Shown piece by piece: positions 16,500-25,265 of a DNA stretch of 42,833 nucleotides (its first letter is position 1; each line of letters opens with the position of its first letter). Below the pieces are notes generated by a model. It searched no databases. It was not told the origin of the DNA and saw nothing but the letters and a program-made list of their open reading frames with translations. Where the stretch lies: positions 1 through 42,833 of the forward strand of contig JAMPDH010000012.1 of the NCBI GenBank assembly GCA_023665725.1, given 5' to 3'. Source of the DNA: Clostridium sp. (GTDB lineage Bacteria; Bacillota_I; Bacilli_A; RF39; UBA660). The translations under genes and the position numbers were made by a program.

Positions 16500-17804
16500 A
16501 TGTTTGAAAGCTTAGGAGATAGATTACAAAATGCAATAAATAAAATAAAAGGTTATGGTAAAATAACTGAAGAAAATATAAGTGAAGTTACTCGTGAAAT
16601 AAGACTTGCTTTATTAGAAGCAGATGTTAACTATAATGTAGTAAAGGAATTTATCGCAAATGTAAAAGAAAAAGCATTAGGTGAAGAGGTAACAAAAAGT
16701 TTAAAACCTGGTGAAATGTTTGTAAAAATTGTAAAAGATGAATTGGTAGAGTTGTTAGGTGGAGAAAAAAAAGACTTAAATCTTGATGGTAACCCAGCCA
16801 TTTTAATGCTTGTAGGTCTACAAGGAACAGGAAAAACAACTATGATAGGTAAACTTGCTTTAAAACTTAGAAAAAAACATAATAAAAAACCTTTATTAGT
16901 TGCTTGTGATATTTATAGACCTGCTGCAATTGAACAGTTAAAACAATTAGGAAAACAATTAAATATAGAGGTATATGAAGAGGGGACTAATGATCCTGTT
17001 ATAATTGCACAAAATGCAGTTAAATATGCCAAAGAAAATGGATTTAATTATGTACTCATAGATACAGCAGGAAGACTTCATATAGATGAACCTTTAATGG
17101 AAGAGTTAAATAATATTAATAATTTAGTTAAGCCAGATGAAATACTTTTAGTTATAGATAGTATGATGGGACAAGATGCTATTAATGTTATAAACGGCTT
17201 TAATTCATCACTCCCTTTAACAGGTGCCATTTTAACAAAGCTAGATGGGGATACAAGAGGTGGAGTTGCGCTTTCTGTAAGACATCTTACTAATGTACCT
17301 ATAAAGTTTATTGGAATAAGCGAAAAAATGGATGGAATTGAAGAATTTTATCCTGATAGAATGGCTACTCGCATACTTGGTATGGGAGATTTAATGACAA
17401 TGATTGAAAAGGCAGAAGATGTAATAGACCAAGATGAGGCTTTAAAAACTGCAAAAAAAATGCAAAATGGTAAGTTTGATTTAGAAGATTTTTTAAGTCA
17501 ATTAAAACAAATTAAAAAATTAGGGCCATTAGAAAATTTAATTAAAATGTTACCAGGAATTCCAAAAGAGGCAAAAAATGTTAAAGTAGATCCAAAAGAT
17601 ATGGCACATATAGAAGCAATTATTTTATCTATGACACCATATGAGAGAAGACATCCTGAAGTATTAAAAGCAACAAGAAAACAAAGAATTGCTAAGGGTA
17701 GTGCAAGAAGTGTAGAGGAAGTTAATAGATTATTAAAACAATTTGAACAAATGAAAGATATGATGAAAAGTTTAAGAAATGGTAATTTTAAATTACCTTT
17801 TTAA
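16500..17804 (+). CDS. ffh: Signal recognition particle protein Ffh (SRP54)
   Basis: GTPase that binds 4.5S RNA and signal sequences and delivers nascent membrane proteins to FtsY. The N domain (1-90) is followed by the G domain with GLQGTGKTT, DIYRPAAIEQL, DTAGRLHID and TKLDGDTRGG. The Met-rich M domain includes GMGDLMTMIEKAED and MTPYERRHPEVL...KGSARSVEEVNRLLKQFEQM. The 434 residues are full length. AAGGTGA puts the start at ATG 16500; the GTG at 16491 is inside that site. No ylxM precedes it, although ylxM-ffh is the common Firmicute pairing. Confidence 0.97.
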   Translation: MFESLGDRLQNAINKIKGYGKITEENISEVTREIRLALLEADVNYNVVKEFIANVKEKALGEEVTKSLKPGEMFVKIVKDELVELLGGEKKDLNLDGNPAILMLVGLQGTGKTTMIGKLALKLRKKHNKKPLLVACDIYRPAAIEQLKQLGKQLNIEVYEEGTNDPVIIAQNAVKYAKENGFNYVLIDTAGRLHIDEPLMEELNNINNLVKPDEILLVIDSMMGQDAINVINGFNSSLPLTGAILTKLDGDTRGGVALSVRHLTNVPIKFIGISEKMDGIEEFYPDRMATRILGMGDLMTMIEKAEDVIDQDEALKTAKKMQNGKFDLEDFLSQLKQIKKLGPLENLIKMLPGIPKEAKNVKVDPKDMAHIEAIILSMTPYERRHPEVLKATRKQRIAKGSARSVEEVNRLLKQFEQMKDMMKSLRNGNFKLPF

Positions 17805-17848
17805 TAAAATGGTTAAATATAAAAAGAGTTTATTAAAATTTTTATAAG

Positions 17849-17857
17849 TGTTATAAT
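17849..17857 (+). promoter_or_regulatory. Extended -10 promoter of the thioredoxin-like gene
   Basis: TGT-TATAAT at 17849-17857, with a weak TTTATT 17 bp upstream. Confidence 0.55.
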
Positions 17858-17886
17858 ATATATGTTTTAAGTAGGAGGAAGTATCA

Positions 17887-18693
17887 ATGAAAAATAAAAT
17901 TATGTTATTTTTAATAGTTTGTTTTTTATTATTACCATTTAATGCAAATGCTATGGAGGGTGAATATAAAACATTAAATTTAGATCAAGCATTAACTCAA
18001 GAAAAGATTGATCATGATTTTAGTAATTATAAAGAAACTAGTGATCAAATAACTATTTATCTATTCAGAGGTAATGGATGTGGATTCTGTCGTTCATTTT
18101 TAACCTTTTTAAATAGTATAGTTCCAGAATATGGAAAGTATTTTAAAGTAGTATCATTTGAGGTTTGGTATGATGAAAAAAATAGTGCATTAATGGAAGA
18201 AGTTGCAGATTATTTAGGAGAGGAAGCTGGAGGAGTTCCATACATAATTATTGGTGATAAAGTTTTTCCAGGTTATGTAAGTACATGGGATCAAGAAATA
18301 AAAACAGCTATTGTTGATTTATATAATAATAAAGATAGATATGATGTTTTTTATGAAATGGAGCATAATCCAAAAGTTTCAACAGAAGAAAAAGTTGCTA
18401 CAATGGAAAAAGCAGTTACTATGACTGAATCTAGAACAAATGTGGTATTTGTAATTTCTGTTATCACATTAATAGTATCTATTTTTATATCTGTTTTTTC
18501 AATAATATTGGTCAAATTGACAAATACTAAGTTTTTAAAAATACAAAATAAGCTAGATAATATTGAAAAAAAGATTTTAGATATTAACGTAAAACAAAAT
18601 GATTCTACAGAAAAACTATCTAAAAATGTTAAAAAAAGTGAAAAAAAAGTTAATAAGGGTACAAAGAAAATTTCTAAAAAAGTAGAAAAATAA
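17887..18693 (+). CDS. Exported membrane-anchored thioredoxin-like protein
   Basis: A 268-residue protein. Residues 1-22 are a signal peptide ending ANA. The thioredoxin fold (about 45-150) carries the active site CGFC (65-68) and the cis-Pro loop GGVPYIIIG (Pro118). A membrane helix spans about 186-209 and the tail is very Lys-rich (KSEKKVNKGTKKISKKVEK), so cytoplasmic. The redox domain therefore faces outside and the tail may touch nucleic acid or membrane surface. It probably works on disulfides of exported proteins; the Cys-rich protein at the window start is a type of client (inference). GGAGG precedes the ATG. Confidence 0.82.
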   Translation: MKNKIMLFLIVCFLLLPFNANAMEGEYKTLNLDQALTQEKIDHDFSNYKETSDQITIYLFRGNGCGFCRSFLTFLNSIVPEYGKYFKVVSFEVWYDEKNSALMEEVADYLGEEAGGVPYIIIGDKVFPGYVSTWDQEIKTAIVDLYNNKDRYDVFYEMEHNPKVSTEEKVATMEKAVTMTESRTNVVFVISVITLIVSIFISVFSIILVKLTNTKFLKIQNKLDNIEKKILDINVKQNDSTEKLSKNVKKSEKKVNKGTKKISKKVEK

Positions 18694-18704
18694 TTATTAT
18701 ATTT

Positions 18705-18740
18705 AAAAGTTTAGATACCAAATTATCTGAACTTTTTTTA
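18705..18740 (+). terminator. Terminator of the thioredoxin-like gene
   Basis: 13-bp stem (18705-18717 with 18724-18736, one G-U pair) followed by T residues. The rest of the gap to 18857 holds only an 11-bp direct repeat TATTATAGAAT (18786-18796, 18801-18811) and no clear promoter. Confidence 0.85.
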
Positions 18741-18857
18741 AATTATATGCTATTTAATGAGGAGTTAGAGCCGATTCAAAAAAGCTATTATAGAATAAAT
18801 TATTATAGAATCAAGTTATATTTAAAAATTAAATAATTTGATTATAGGAGGTGAGAT

Positions 18858-19733
18858 ATGGAAAAGTGTTTATTTCCTCTTAAATATTTGTATATAACTC
18901 AAAAGATGAACGTAGGAACACATAAAGGTACTAAAGCAATTGATTGTGGATATAGAAACGAAGAAGATAAGAAAGTATATGCACCATTTACAGGAACTAT
19001 AGTGCAAATTTATGGAGATCAACATTCAGTATGGTTACAATCAAATGATAAAATTATGTTCGCAGATGGTACTACTGGATACGCAACGGCAAGGTTTATT
19101 CATGATAATGATGTAAGTGACCTAAAAGTCGGTAAAGTTATAAAACAAGGTGAATTATTTTATAAAATGGGTAATGCTGGAAATGCAACAGGAGTACATG
19201 TTCATTTAGAAATATCTAAGGGGCATGTAAAAGGGTATAAATCTAAAAATAAATATGGTAATTGGGAAATGCCAAATACTATTAATATATATGATGGATA
19301 TATATTAAAAGATGATACAGAGGTTAAAAATACAAAAGGTTATATATTTAAGTATGAAAAGGATATGGATGATAGTCGAACTCAAAAATTTAATATAGGT
19401 GATGAGGTAATAATAAATGGGAATCTATACAAATCCTCAAATGCTGATAAAGCAAGTGGAGTTGTTAAAGCAAAAAAAACTACAATAACTAGATATGCTA
19501 AAGGTACAAAACATCCATATAATACAACCGGTGACTTAGGTTGGATGAATGAGGAAGATATAAAACCTTTACAGAATAATGAATTAAATTATATAGTTAA
19601 AAAAGGTGATAATTTAACAACAATTGCTAAAAAATATAATACAACTTGGCAAAAAATCTATAATGATAATAGATTAATTATAGGGAGTAATCCTAATATA
19701 ATTAAAGTAGGTCAAAAATTAATAATAAAATAG
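18858..19733 (+). CDS. Phage-type endolysin: M23 peptidase, SH3-like domain, LysM
   Basis: A 291-residue wall hydrolase. An M23 (LytM/lysostaphin-like) domain covers about 1-130, with Zn ligands His22 and Asp29 in THKGTKAIDCG and the HVH motif His114/His116 in GVHVHLEIS. An SH3-like wall-binding region (about 150-235) ends GDLGWMNEEDI, and one LysM repeat (246-291) starts YIVKKGDNLTTIAKKY. M23 enzymes cut peptide cross-bridges. There is no signal peptide, which is the phage endolysin layout (release through a holin), yet no holin or other phage gene is near. It may be a domesticated lysin or a relic. AGGAGGTGAG precedes the ATG. Confidence 0.85.
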   Translation: MEKCLFPLKYLYITQKMNVGTHKGTKAIDCGYRNEEDKKVYAPFTGTIVQIYGDQHSVWLQSNDKIMFADGTTGYATARFIHDNDVSDLKVGKVIKQGELFYKMGNAGNATGVHVHLEISKGHVKGYKSKNKYGNWEMPNTINIYDGYILKDDTEVKNTKGYIFKYEKDMDDSRTQKFNIGDEVIINGNLYKSSNADKASGVVKAKKTTITRYAKGTKHPYNTTGDLGWMNEEDIKPLQNNELNYIVKKGDNLTTIAKKYNTTWQKIYNDNRLIIGSNPNIIKVGQKLIIK

Positions 19734-19740
19734 TTTAAAA

Positions 19741-19780
19741 GGAACTATAATGAAATAACTTCATTTAGTTCTTTTTTTAT
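19741..19780 (+). terminator. Terminator of the endolysin gene
   Basis: GAACTA-T-AATGAA pairs with TTCATTTAGTTC (one bulge), then seven T. Confidence 0.85.
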
Positions 19781-19837
19781 TCTAAAAAAAAAAGTTATCA
19801 CATATATTTAACTATAGAAAGAGAGGAATTAGTATAT

Positions 19838-20098
19838 ATGGAAACACTTAAAGTTTCAACTAAATCAAATCCAAATTCAGTAGCGGGAGCACTTGCTAAC
19901 GTATTTCGTGAAAAAGGTACTGTAGAAATTCAGGCAATAGGAGCTGGAGCTTTGAATCAAGCAATTAAGGCAATTGCAATAGCACGAGGTTTTGTCGCAC
20001 CAAGTGGTAAAAACTTAGTATGCATTCCTGCATTTACCGATATAGTAATAGATGGTGAAGAAAGGACAGCTATTAAATTAATTGTGGAAGCTATGTAA
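19838..20098 (+). CDS. spoVS: Stage V sporulation protein S
   Basis: An 86-residue Alba-fold protein with the near-invariant SpoVS sequence: METLKVSTKSNPNSVAGALA, EIQAIGAGALNQAIKAIAIA and DIVIDGEERTAIKLIVE. In Bacillus it affects spore coat assembly and septation; it is also common in non-sporulating bacteria, where it probably binds nucleic acid. Its presence therefore does not prove sporulation. GAGAGG precedes the ATG at an 11-base distance. It is monocistronic, with terminators on both sides. Confidence 0.96.
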   Translation: METLKVSTKSNPNSVAGALANVFREKGTVEIQAIGAGALNQAIKAIAIARGFVAPSGKNLVCIPAFTDIVIDGEERTAIKLIVEAM

Positions 20099-20109
20099 GC
20101 TTCTTTTTT
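20087..20109 (+). terminator. Terminator of spoVS, stop codon inside
   Basis: GAAGCT (20087-20092), loop ATGTA, AGCTTC (20098-20103), six T. The stop TAA is 20096-20098. Confidence 0.9.
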
Positions 20110-20122
20110 ATTTATAAAGTAT

Positions 20123-20162
20123 TTGCAAAATATTTATTATATAGTTTATAATATATTTGCAA
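20123..20162 (+). promoter_or_regulatory. Promoter of the flavodoxin gene inside an inverted repeat
   Basis: TTGCAA (20123-20128), 18-bp spacer, TATAAT (20147-20152). TTGCAAAATAT (20123-20133) and ATATTTGCAA (20153-20162) form an inverted repeat flanking the promoter, one base short of perfect. It is a possible operator, though an A/T-rich coincidence cannot be excluded. Confidence 0.55.
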
Positions 20163-20181
20163 TAAAAAGGAGGAAGCTTTT

Positions 20182-20799
20182 TTGAAAAAAATAATATACA
20201 TAATTATGTTTAGTCTAATTATTGTTGGCTTAACAGGATGTGGAAATAGTAATAAGTTGAATGAGAGTTCTAAAAATGACCAAGAGGATATAAATATAGG
20301 AAGCGATAATAAAGTGAATGAAAATAGAAAAAGTCTAGTTTTATATTTTTCGGCAACTGGTACTACTAAAGGTGTAGCAGAAAAAATAGCCACTATTTCA
20401 AATAGTGATATTGTAGAAATTATTCCAAAAGAAAAATATACATCTTCTGATTTAGATTATAGTAATAATAATTCAAGGGCAAATAGGGAACAAAATAGTA
20501 GTTCTGCAAGACCTGAAATAGAAAATCAAATTAATTTAAATGAATATAATGTAATTTATTTAGGTTATCCGATTTGGTGGGGAGATATTCCAAAAATCAT
20601 TTTAACACTATTAGATACTTATAATTTAGATGGGAAAACTGTTATACCATTTTGTACTTCTGGAAGTACTGGAATTTCTCAAAGCCAAAGTACATTAGAA
20701 TCATATAATAAAAATATAAAGTGGATAAATGGAAAAAGATTTTCTTCAAATGTTAGTCATAAAGAGCTAGAAAGTTGGATTAATGAATTTAATCTATAA
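20182..20799 (+). CDS. Lipoprotein flavodoxin (Flavodoxin_4-like)
   Basis: A 205-residue protein. It has a lipobox LTGC at residues 16-19, an Asn/Asp/Ser-rich linker, then a flavodoxin fold: FSATGTTKGVAEKIA (the FMN phosphate loop), IYLGYPIWWGDIPKI and PFCTSGSTGISQS. Flavodoxins carry electrons on FMN; here the domain is tethered outside the cell, suggesting extracellular electron transfer or quinone reduction (inference). The start is TTG 20182, 8-9 bases after GGAGG. GrpB-like gene follows 25 bp later. Confidence 0.87.
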   Translation: MKKIIYIIMFSLIIVGLTGCGNSNKLNESSKNDQEDINIGSDNKVNENRKSLVLYFSATGTTKGVAEKIATISNSDIVEIIPKEKYTSSDLDYSNNNSRANREQNSSSARPEIENQINLNEYNVIYLGYPIWWGDIPKIILTLLDTYNLDGKTVIPFCTSGSTGISQSQSTLESYNKNIKWINGKRFSSNVSHKELESWINEFNL

Positions 20800-20824
20800 C
20801 TGTCAATTTTAGGAGATAATATTT

Positions 20825-21379
20825 ATGGATTTGGGTAAATTAAATTTAGAGAAATTGTGGGAATTGTTTCCAATAACATTTACTGATTGTAGTGAAAATT
20901 TTAAAGATATTTATTTGCAAGAGGAAAATATTTTGAAATCTTTAATAGGTAATTATATAAAAAGAATAAATCATATTGGCAGTACGTCAATTAAAAATAT
21001 TAAAACAAAGCCAATAGTTGATATTCTAATAGAAATAGATTTTAATAATAAAGATATAATTAAAAATATTTTAAGTAACAATAATTATATTTTAATGAGT
21101 GAAATTAATAATAAAATATCTTTTAATAAAGGTTATACGATAAATGGATATGCTAATAACGTATTTCATATTCATATAAAAAAATATAAGGACTGTGATG
21201 AATTATATTTTAGAGATTATTTAAATGATAATTTATCTAAAGCAAAAGAATATGAAAAATTAAAATTAGATCTTTATGATAAATATAAACCAAATAGAGA
21301 TTTATATACGGCGGGTAAAAAAGAGTTTGTTATTGAAATAGTAAGATTAGCAAAAGAAAAATATAAGAATAGGTATTAA
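20825..21379 (+). CDS. GrpB/UPF0157-family nucleotidyltransferase-like protein
   Basis: A 184-residue member of the GrpB (UPF0157) family, which has a nucleotidyltransferase fold. Marks: INHIGSTSIKNIKTKPIVDILIEID (residues near 47-72; GSTS and the KPIVDI acidic strand are the catalytic-like elements), NVFHIHI and LYFRDYLN. Function unknown; some members are fused to CoaE kinases. No terminator separates it from the flavodoxin gene, so they may be co-transcribed. About 160 bp of A/T-rich non-coding DNA follows. Confidence 0.85.
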   Translation: MDLGKLNLEKLWELFPITFTDCSENFKDIYLQEENILKSLIGNYIKRINHIGSTSIKNIKTKPIVDILIEIDFNNKDIIKNILSNNNYILMSEINNKISFNKGYTINGYANNVFHIHIKKYKDCDELYFRDYLNDNLSKAKEYEKLKLDLYDKYKPNRDLYTAGKKEFVIEIVRLAKEKYKNRY

Positions 21380-21537
21380 TTATATTACAATTATTTTATT
21401 TGTTGATTTAAAGATTTAACACCTCTAAAATGTATTTTTGATATTCAAAATGATGTACAAATAGTAACTAGAAATGATTAGGAAACTTAAATGAATAATA
21501 AATAATTAGTTTTAAAATAGTAAGGAGCAAAAATAAT

Positions 21538-22041
21538 ATGAAAAAAATGAGTAAGATAATTATAAGTATGATTTTAATTATTTCTTTAACTGGATGCAAA
21601 CCAAATTTAACTAAGGAAAAATTAAGCCATTTGGATGATGGATATGTGTGTGAATATAGATATGGAAAAAACGCAAGGTATTCAACGGAATTAGTAGATA
21701 TAAATTTTGAATTTGATAGTCAAATGTTTATAGAACTTTATAATGAAAAGGCACAATATAATCCAGTTTATTTAAGAAAACATATAGAAAAATGTGATTT
21801 AAAACTAGAAAGTGGAGGCAAAGAAATTGCTGAAATGTTAGAGACGGAAATTAGTATCAGAGCTGCTTATCAGGATACATATAAAGAGGTAGTAGTGTAT
21901 AAATATGATGATGATTTATATTTCTTTGTTTTAAGTATGGGAGGAAGGACAGAGAAAGATAAAGAAGGCTGGTATTTTATGAGAGTTTCAGATAATCTTC
22001 AAAAATATTGGAAACAATTAACTAATCAAATATATAAATAA
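21538..22041 (+). CDS. Small lipoprotein of unknown function
   Basis: A 167-residue protein with a signal peptide and lipobox SLTGC (Cys20). The mature part has two further Cys (near 39 and 79) that could form a disulfide, a KEVVVYKYDDDLYFFVLSMGG strand pair and a charged C-terminus. I recognise no family. AAGGAGC precedes the ATG. It lies 76 bp upstream of the membrane-bound XRE regulator and may be its functional partner (position only). Confidence 0.72.
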   Translation: MKKMSKIIISMILIISLTGCKPNLTKEKLSHLDDGYVCEYRYGKNARYSTELVDINFEFDSQMFIELYNEKAQYNPVYLRKHIEKCDLKLESGGKEIAEMLETEISIRAAYQDTYKEVVVYKYDDDLYFFVLSMGGRTEKDKEGWYFMRVSDNLQKYWKQLTNQIYK

Positions 22042-22117
22042 AATTATAAAGTAAACCAATAGTGTGTGTAATTTAAGGATATAAAATGGTATTATTACCT
22101 TGAAATGAGGGATAATT

Positions 22118-23404
22118 ATGAATCAAGAAAAAAATGGTATATTTATATCCAATCAGAGAAAAGAAAAGAAATTAACTCAAGAACAGCTTGCTGAAAAAAT
22201 GGGGGTTTCTAAAAATGCAGTTAGTAAATGGGAAAGAGGTTTAAGCTTTCCTGATGTTTCATTATATAAAAAACTATGTGAAGAATTAGATATAAGTATA
22301 GAGGAACTTATTAATGGAGAAAAAGATAATAGTGATGAAGCTAAAAATCGTGCTCTAATTAATACAATTGAGTCTAGAGAAAAGGAAAAGAAAAAATTAT
22401 TTTGGATTATAATATTATCAATAATAATAATAATAACTTTGATTATAATTAGTGTTTTTGTTTATAAAACTAGTGAAGATAAAATCTCAGATTATTATGA
22501 AAAAAATTATCAAAAAACATTTGTAGCAAGAAATGTGGATGCACTTTTAAAATATAGAAATGATGGAGGATATCCTGATTATTATGGTGGCATGTATATA
22601 AGCGATGATGCCAATAATTTAATACTTTTAATAGTTAAAGATAAAATTCCAAGTGAAAATACTAGAGAGATTTATTATTATAATGAATTAATAAATCTTG
22701 ATGAATCTATAAAAATAGAATATGTAAAGAATTCATATAATGTTCTTGAAGAAGTTAATGATAAAATTATAGAGTATATTACTACACATGAGATACCTGA
22801 AGAGTATAACAGTAATTATGTAGATATTATTAAAAATAAAGTAATTGTAAATTATGTAACAGTTAATGATAACATAATTCAAGATTTTAAAAAAAACATT
22901 GTCGATTCTGATTTAATTGAATTTCAGCAAAATGTTGATATAATTTCTGATTCAAATAAATGCATTAATTATCCTACTGAAATAGGGGAAAAGCCATTAG
23001 AAACACATGGTGAGTTATTGATAAATATTCAGACAGGTAAGAAAAAATATGTTCCGGTTTCACTAAGCATTTATGATGATGGGACATATGAGTTATTTAC
23101 TGCATATGAAGCATGTAAACCGGGAAGACTTTGCAATATGATGTTAAAATATACTAAATCTATTAAAGGAACATATAATTATGATATAAGAAAAATATTA
23201 GAATATAGTATCAATGCAAATAATAAAAGTTATTCTATGGAGAATTTACCGGAATATGAAATATATCTAGGATTATGGACAGAAGAATATGATACTTTAA
23301 TGTTTACAGTAGAAAAAGGTAAAAAAAATAAATATCTTGATGAATTTCTTAAATCTATTAATGTTGATTTAAATAAATGCGCTAAACCAGAATACATAGA
23401 TTAA
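22118..23404 (+). CDS. Membrane-anchored XRE-family regulator with large outer domain
   Basis: A 428-residue protein. An XRE helix-turn-helix occupies about 8-64 (LTQEQLAEKMGVSKNAVSKWERG, SFPDVSLYKKLCEELDIS). A charged linker leads to a single membrane helix (95-116), then an outer domain of about 310 residues. That domain has four Cys, including NKCINYPTE and YEACKPGRLCNMM, suggesting disulfides. The architecture suggests a one-component sensor that reads an outside signal and acts on DNA at the membrane. The outer domain is unrecognised. Ribosome site TGAGGGAT; start ATG 22118. Confidence 0.82.
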   Translation: MNQEKNGIFISNQRKEKKLTQEQLAEKMGVSKNAVSKWERGLSFPDVSLYKKLCEELDISIEELINGEKDNSDEAKNRALINTIESREKEKKKLFWIIILSIIIIITLIIISVFVYKTSEDKISDYYEKNYQKTFVARNVDALLKYRNDGGYPDYYGGMYISDDANNLILLIVKDKIPSENTREIYYYNELINLDESIKIEYVKNSYNVLEEVNDKIIEYITTHEIPEEYNSNYVDIIKNKVIVNYVTVNDNIIQDFKKNIVDSDLIEFQQNVDIISDSNKCINYPTEIGEKPLETHGELLINIQTGKKKYVPVSLSIYDDGTYELFTAYEACKPGRLCNMMLKYTKSIKGTYNYDIRKILEYSINANNKSYSMENLPEYEIYLGLWTEEYDTLMFTVEKGKKNKYLDEFLKSINVDLNKCAKPEYID

Positions 23405-23476
23405 TGATATTAAAAGAAATTAGTTATGTAATTGATTTTTTATAATATTTTATTTATAATTAAATGGGTGAAATAT

Positions 23477-23893
23477 ATGGACCAAAACATAAAAAGAAGT
23501 ATAATGCTTGAACATTATCAAAATCCTTTAAATAAAGGTTTAATAGATGATAGTACATATTTAAAAATAAATATGAATAATGAAAGTTGTATAGATGAAA
23601 TTAATCTTATGGTAAAACTTGATAATGGCATCATAAAAGATATAAAATTTGATGGTGAAGCTTGTGCGATATGTACAAGTGCAACATCAGTGATGATAGA
23701 AACATTACTTGGAAAAAATATAGAAACTGCTAAAAAAATAATTCAAAATTATTATAATATGATAGAAGAAAAGGAATACGATGATAAAATACTTGAAAAT
23801 GCAATTATTTATAGTGATATATCAAAACAGCCTAATAGAAAAAAATGCGCACTTCTACCATGGTGGGGAATAGATAAAATTACAAAAGATTAA
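23477..23893 (+). CDS. sufU: SufU, zinc-dependent sulfur-transfer partner of SufS
   Basis: A 138-residue SufU, which accepts persulfide sulfur from SufS for Fe-S cluster building. Zn ligands match B. subtilis spacing: Cys38 and Asp40 (NESCIDE), Cys63 (GEACAIC) and Cys124 (RKKCALLPW). An extra Cys66 is present. GGGTGAA puts the start at ATG 23477 (an upstream in-frame codon at 23432 would add an unlikely hydrophobic tail). sufB follows after a terminator, but sufS, sufC and sufD are absent from the window. Confidence 0.92.
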   Translation: MDQNIKRSIMLEHYQNPLNKGLIDDSTYLKINMNNESCIDEINLMVKLDNGIIKDIKFDGEACAICTSATSVMIETLLGKNIETAKKIIQNYYNMIEEKEYDDKILENAIIYSDISKQPNRKKCALLPWWGIDKITKD

Positions 23894-23914
23894 ATACCTT
23901 TTGTACTTTTTTTT
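23881..23914 (+). terminator. Terminator of sufU, stop codon in the loop
   Basis: TACAAAAG (23881-23888) pairs with CTTTTGTA (23898-23905), followed by a T run. The stop TAA (23891-23893) is in the loop. Confidence 0.85.
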
Positions 23915-23949
23915 AAACTTTTATAGTATAATATATTTATGGTGATAAA

Positions 23950-25254
23950 ATGGAAAATTTAAACATAGAAAAAGTTAAAAAAATATCCCAAATAAAAAAA
24001 GAACCAAAATGGATGATGGATTTTAGAGTAAAGTCATACGAAACATTTGAAAAATTTTCCAATCCAAAATTTGGACCAGAATTAAAAATAGATTTTGATA
24101 TTATAAATTATTATAAAAAATTAGATGATAAAATTCATAATAAATGGGAAGATGTACCTACTAATATTAAAGATACATTTGATAAAATCGGACTTATAGA
24201 TGCAGAAAAAAAATATTTATCTGGAGTTCATGCACAATATGAAAGTGAAGGAATTTATAATAATATGCTTAAAGAACTAGAGGATAAAAATATAATATTT
24301 TGTGATACAGATACTGCATTAAAAAAATATCCTAAATTATTTAAAGGATATTTTAATAATTTAGTAAAATATGATGAAAACAAATATACTGCACTTAATG
24401 GAGCAGTTTGGAGTGGGGGGACATTTATATATGTTCCACCTCATACAAAAATAGATAGACCTCTTCAGAGTTATTTTAGAATAAATTCTAAAAATATGGG
24501 ACAATTTGAAAGAACAATTATAATAGTTGATGAATATAGTACTCTTCATTATATGGAAGGTTGTACTGCACCTACTTATACTTCTGATTCTCTTCATGCA
24601 GCAGTTGTAGAAATATATGTTAAAAAAGGTGCCAAATGCAGATATACAACTATTCAAAACTGGTCAAATGATGTATATAACTTAGTCACTAAAAGGGCGA
24701 TTGTAGAAGAAAATGGCCTAATGGAATGGATTGATGGTAATATTGGATCTAAAGTAAATATGAAATACCCATCTTGTATATTAAATGGAAAATATGCGAA
24801 AGGGAATTGCATTTCAATAGCGGTTGCAACAAAAGGACAAATACAGGATGCAGGTGCAAAGATGATTCATTTGGCACCTAATACTACAAGTAATATAATA
24901 TCTAAATCAATAGCTTTAAATGGTGGAGAAGCAACTTACAGAGGTACAGTTAAAATAGTTAAGGATGCTACCAACTCAAAAAGTTTAGTAAAATGTGATA
25001 CAATAATATTGGATGATGAATCTAGAAGTGATACTATTCCTGTAAATCAAGTTGAAAATGATAGTTCAAATATTGAACATGAGGCAACAGTTTCAAAAAT
25101 AGATAAAGAAAAGTTATTTTATTTAATGAGTAGAGGAATAGAAGAGGAAAAAGCAAAAGAATTATTAATGATGGGATTTATAGATAAATTTAAGGAAGAA
25201 TTGCCAATGGAATATGCAATAGAATTAAATGCATTATTAAAAAATTATTTTTAA
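23950..25254 (+). CDS. sufB: SufB, Fe-S cluster scaffold subunit
   Basis: Core scaffold of the SufBC(2)D complex. The 434-residue protein has the N-terminal [17 protein letters not shown], central [34 protein letters not shown] (Cys ligand region), [14 protein letters not shown] and the C-terminal [19 protein letters not shown] with [16 protein letters not shown]. It is slightly shorter than the usual 465 because of a short N-terminus. TATAAT at 23927-23932 and GGTGATA just upstream give a leader of about 11 nt; no -35 is evident. A small lipoprotein gene follows 11 bp later. Confidence 0.95.
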   Translation: MENLNIEKVKKISQIKKEPKWMMDFRVKSYETFEKFSNPKFGPELKIDFDIINYYKKLDDKIHNKWEDVPTNIKDTFDKIGLIDAEKKYLSGVHAQYESEGIYNNMLKELEDKNIIFCDTDTALKKYPKLFKGYFNNLVKYDENKYTALNGAVWSGGTFIYVPPHTKIDRPLQSYFRINSKNMGQFERTIIIVDEYSTLHYMEGCTAPTYTSDSLHAAVVEIYVKKGAKCRYTTIQNWSNDVYNLVTKRAIVEENGLMEWIDGNIGSKVNMKYPSCILNGKYAKGNCISIAVATKGQIQDAGAKMIHLAPNTTSNIISKSIALNGGEATYRGTVKIVKDATNSKSLVKCDTIILDDESRSDTIPVNQVENDSSNIEHEATVSKIDKEKLFYLMSRGIEEEKAKELLMMGFIDKFKEELPMEYAIELNALLKNYF

Positions 25255-25265
25255 GGAGTATAGAT

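Noticed and set aside
19838-20098. spoVS as evidence of sporulation
   Set aside because: SpoVS occurs widely in non-sporulating bacteria and no other sporulation gene is in the window.
11758-21490. TGATTAGGAAA followed by TTAAA near 11758 and 21474 as a dispersed repeat
   Set aside because: The match is only about 16 bases with a gap, in A/T-rich DNA, and is compatible with chance.
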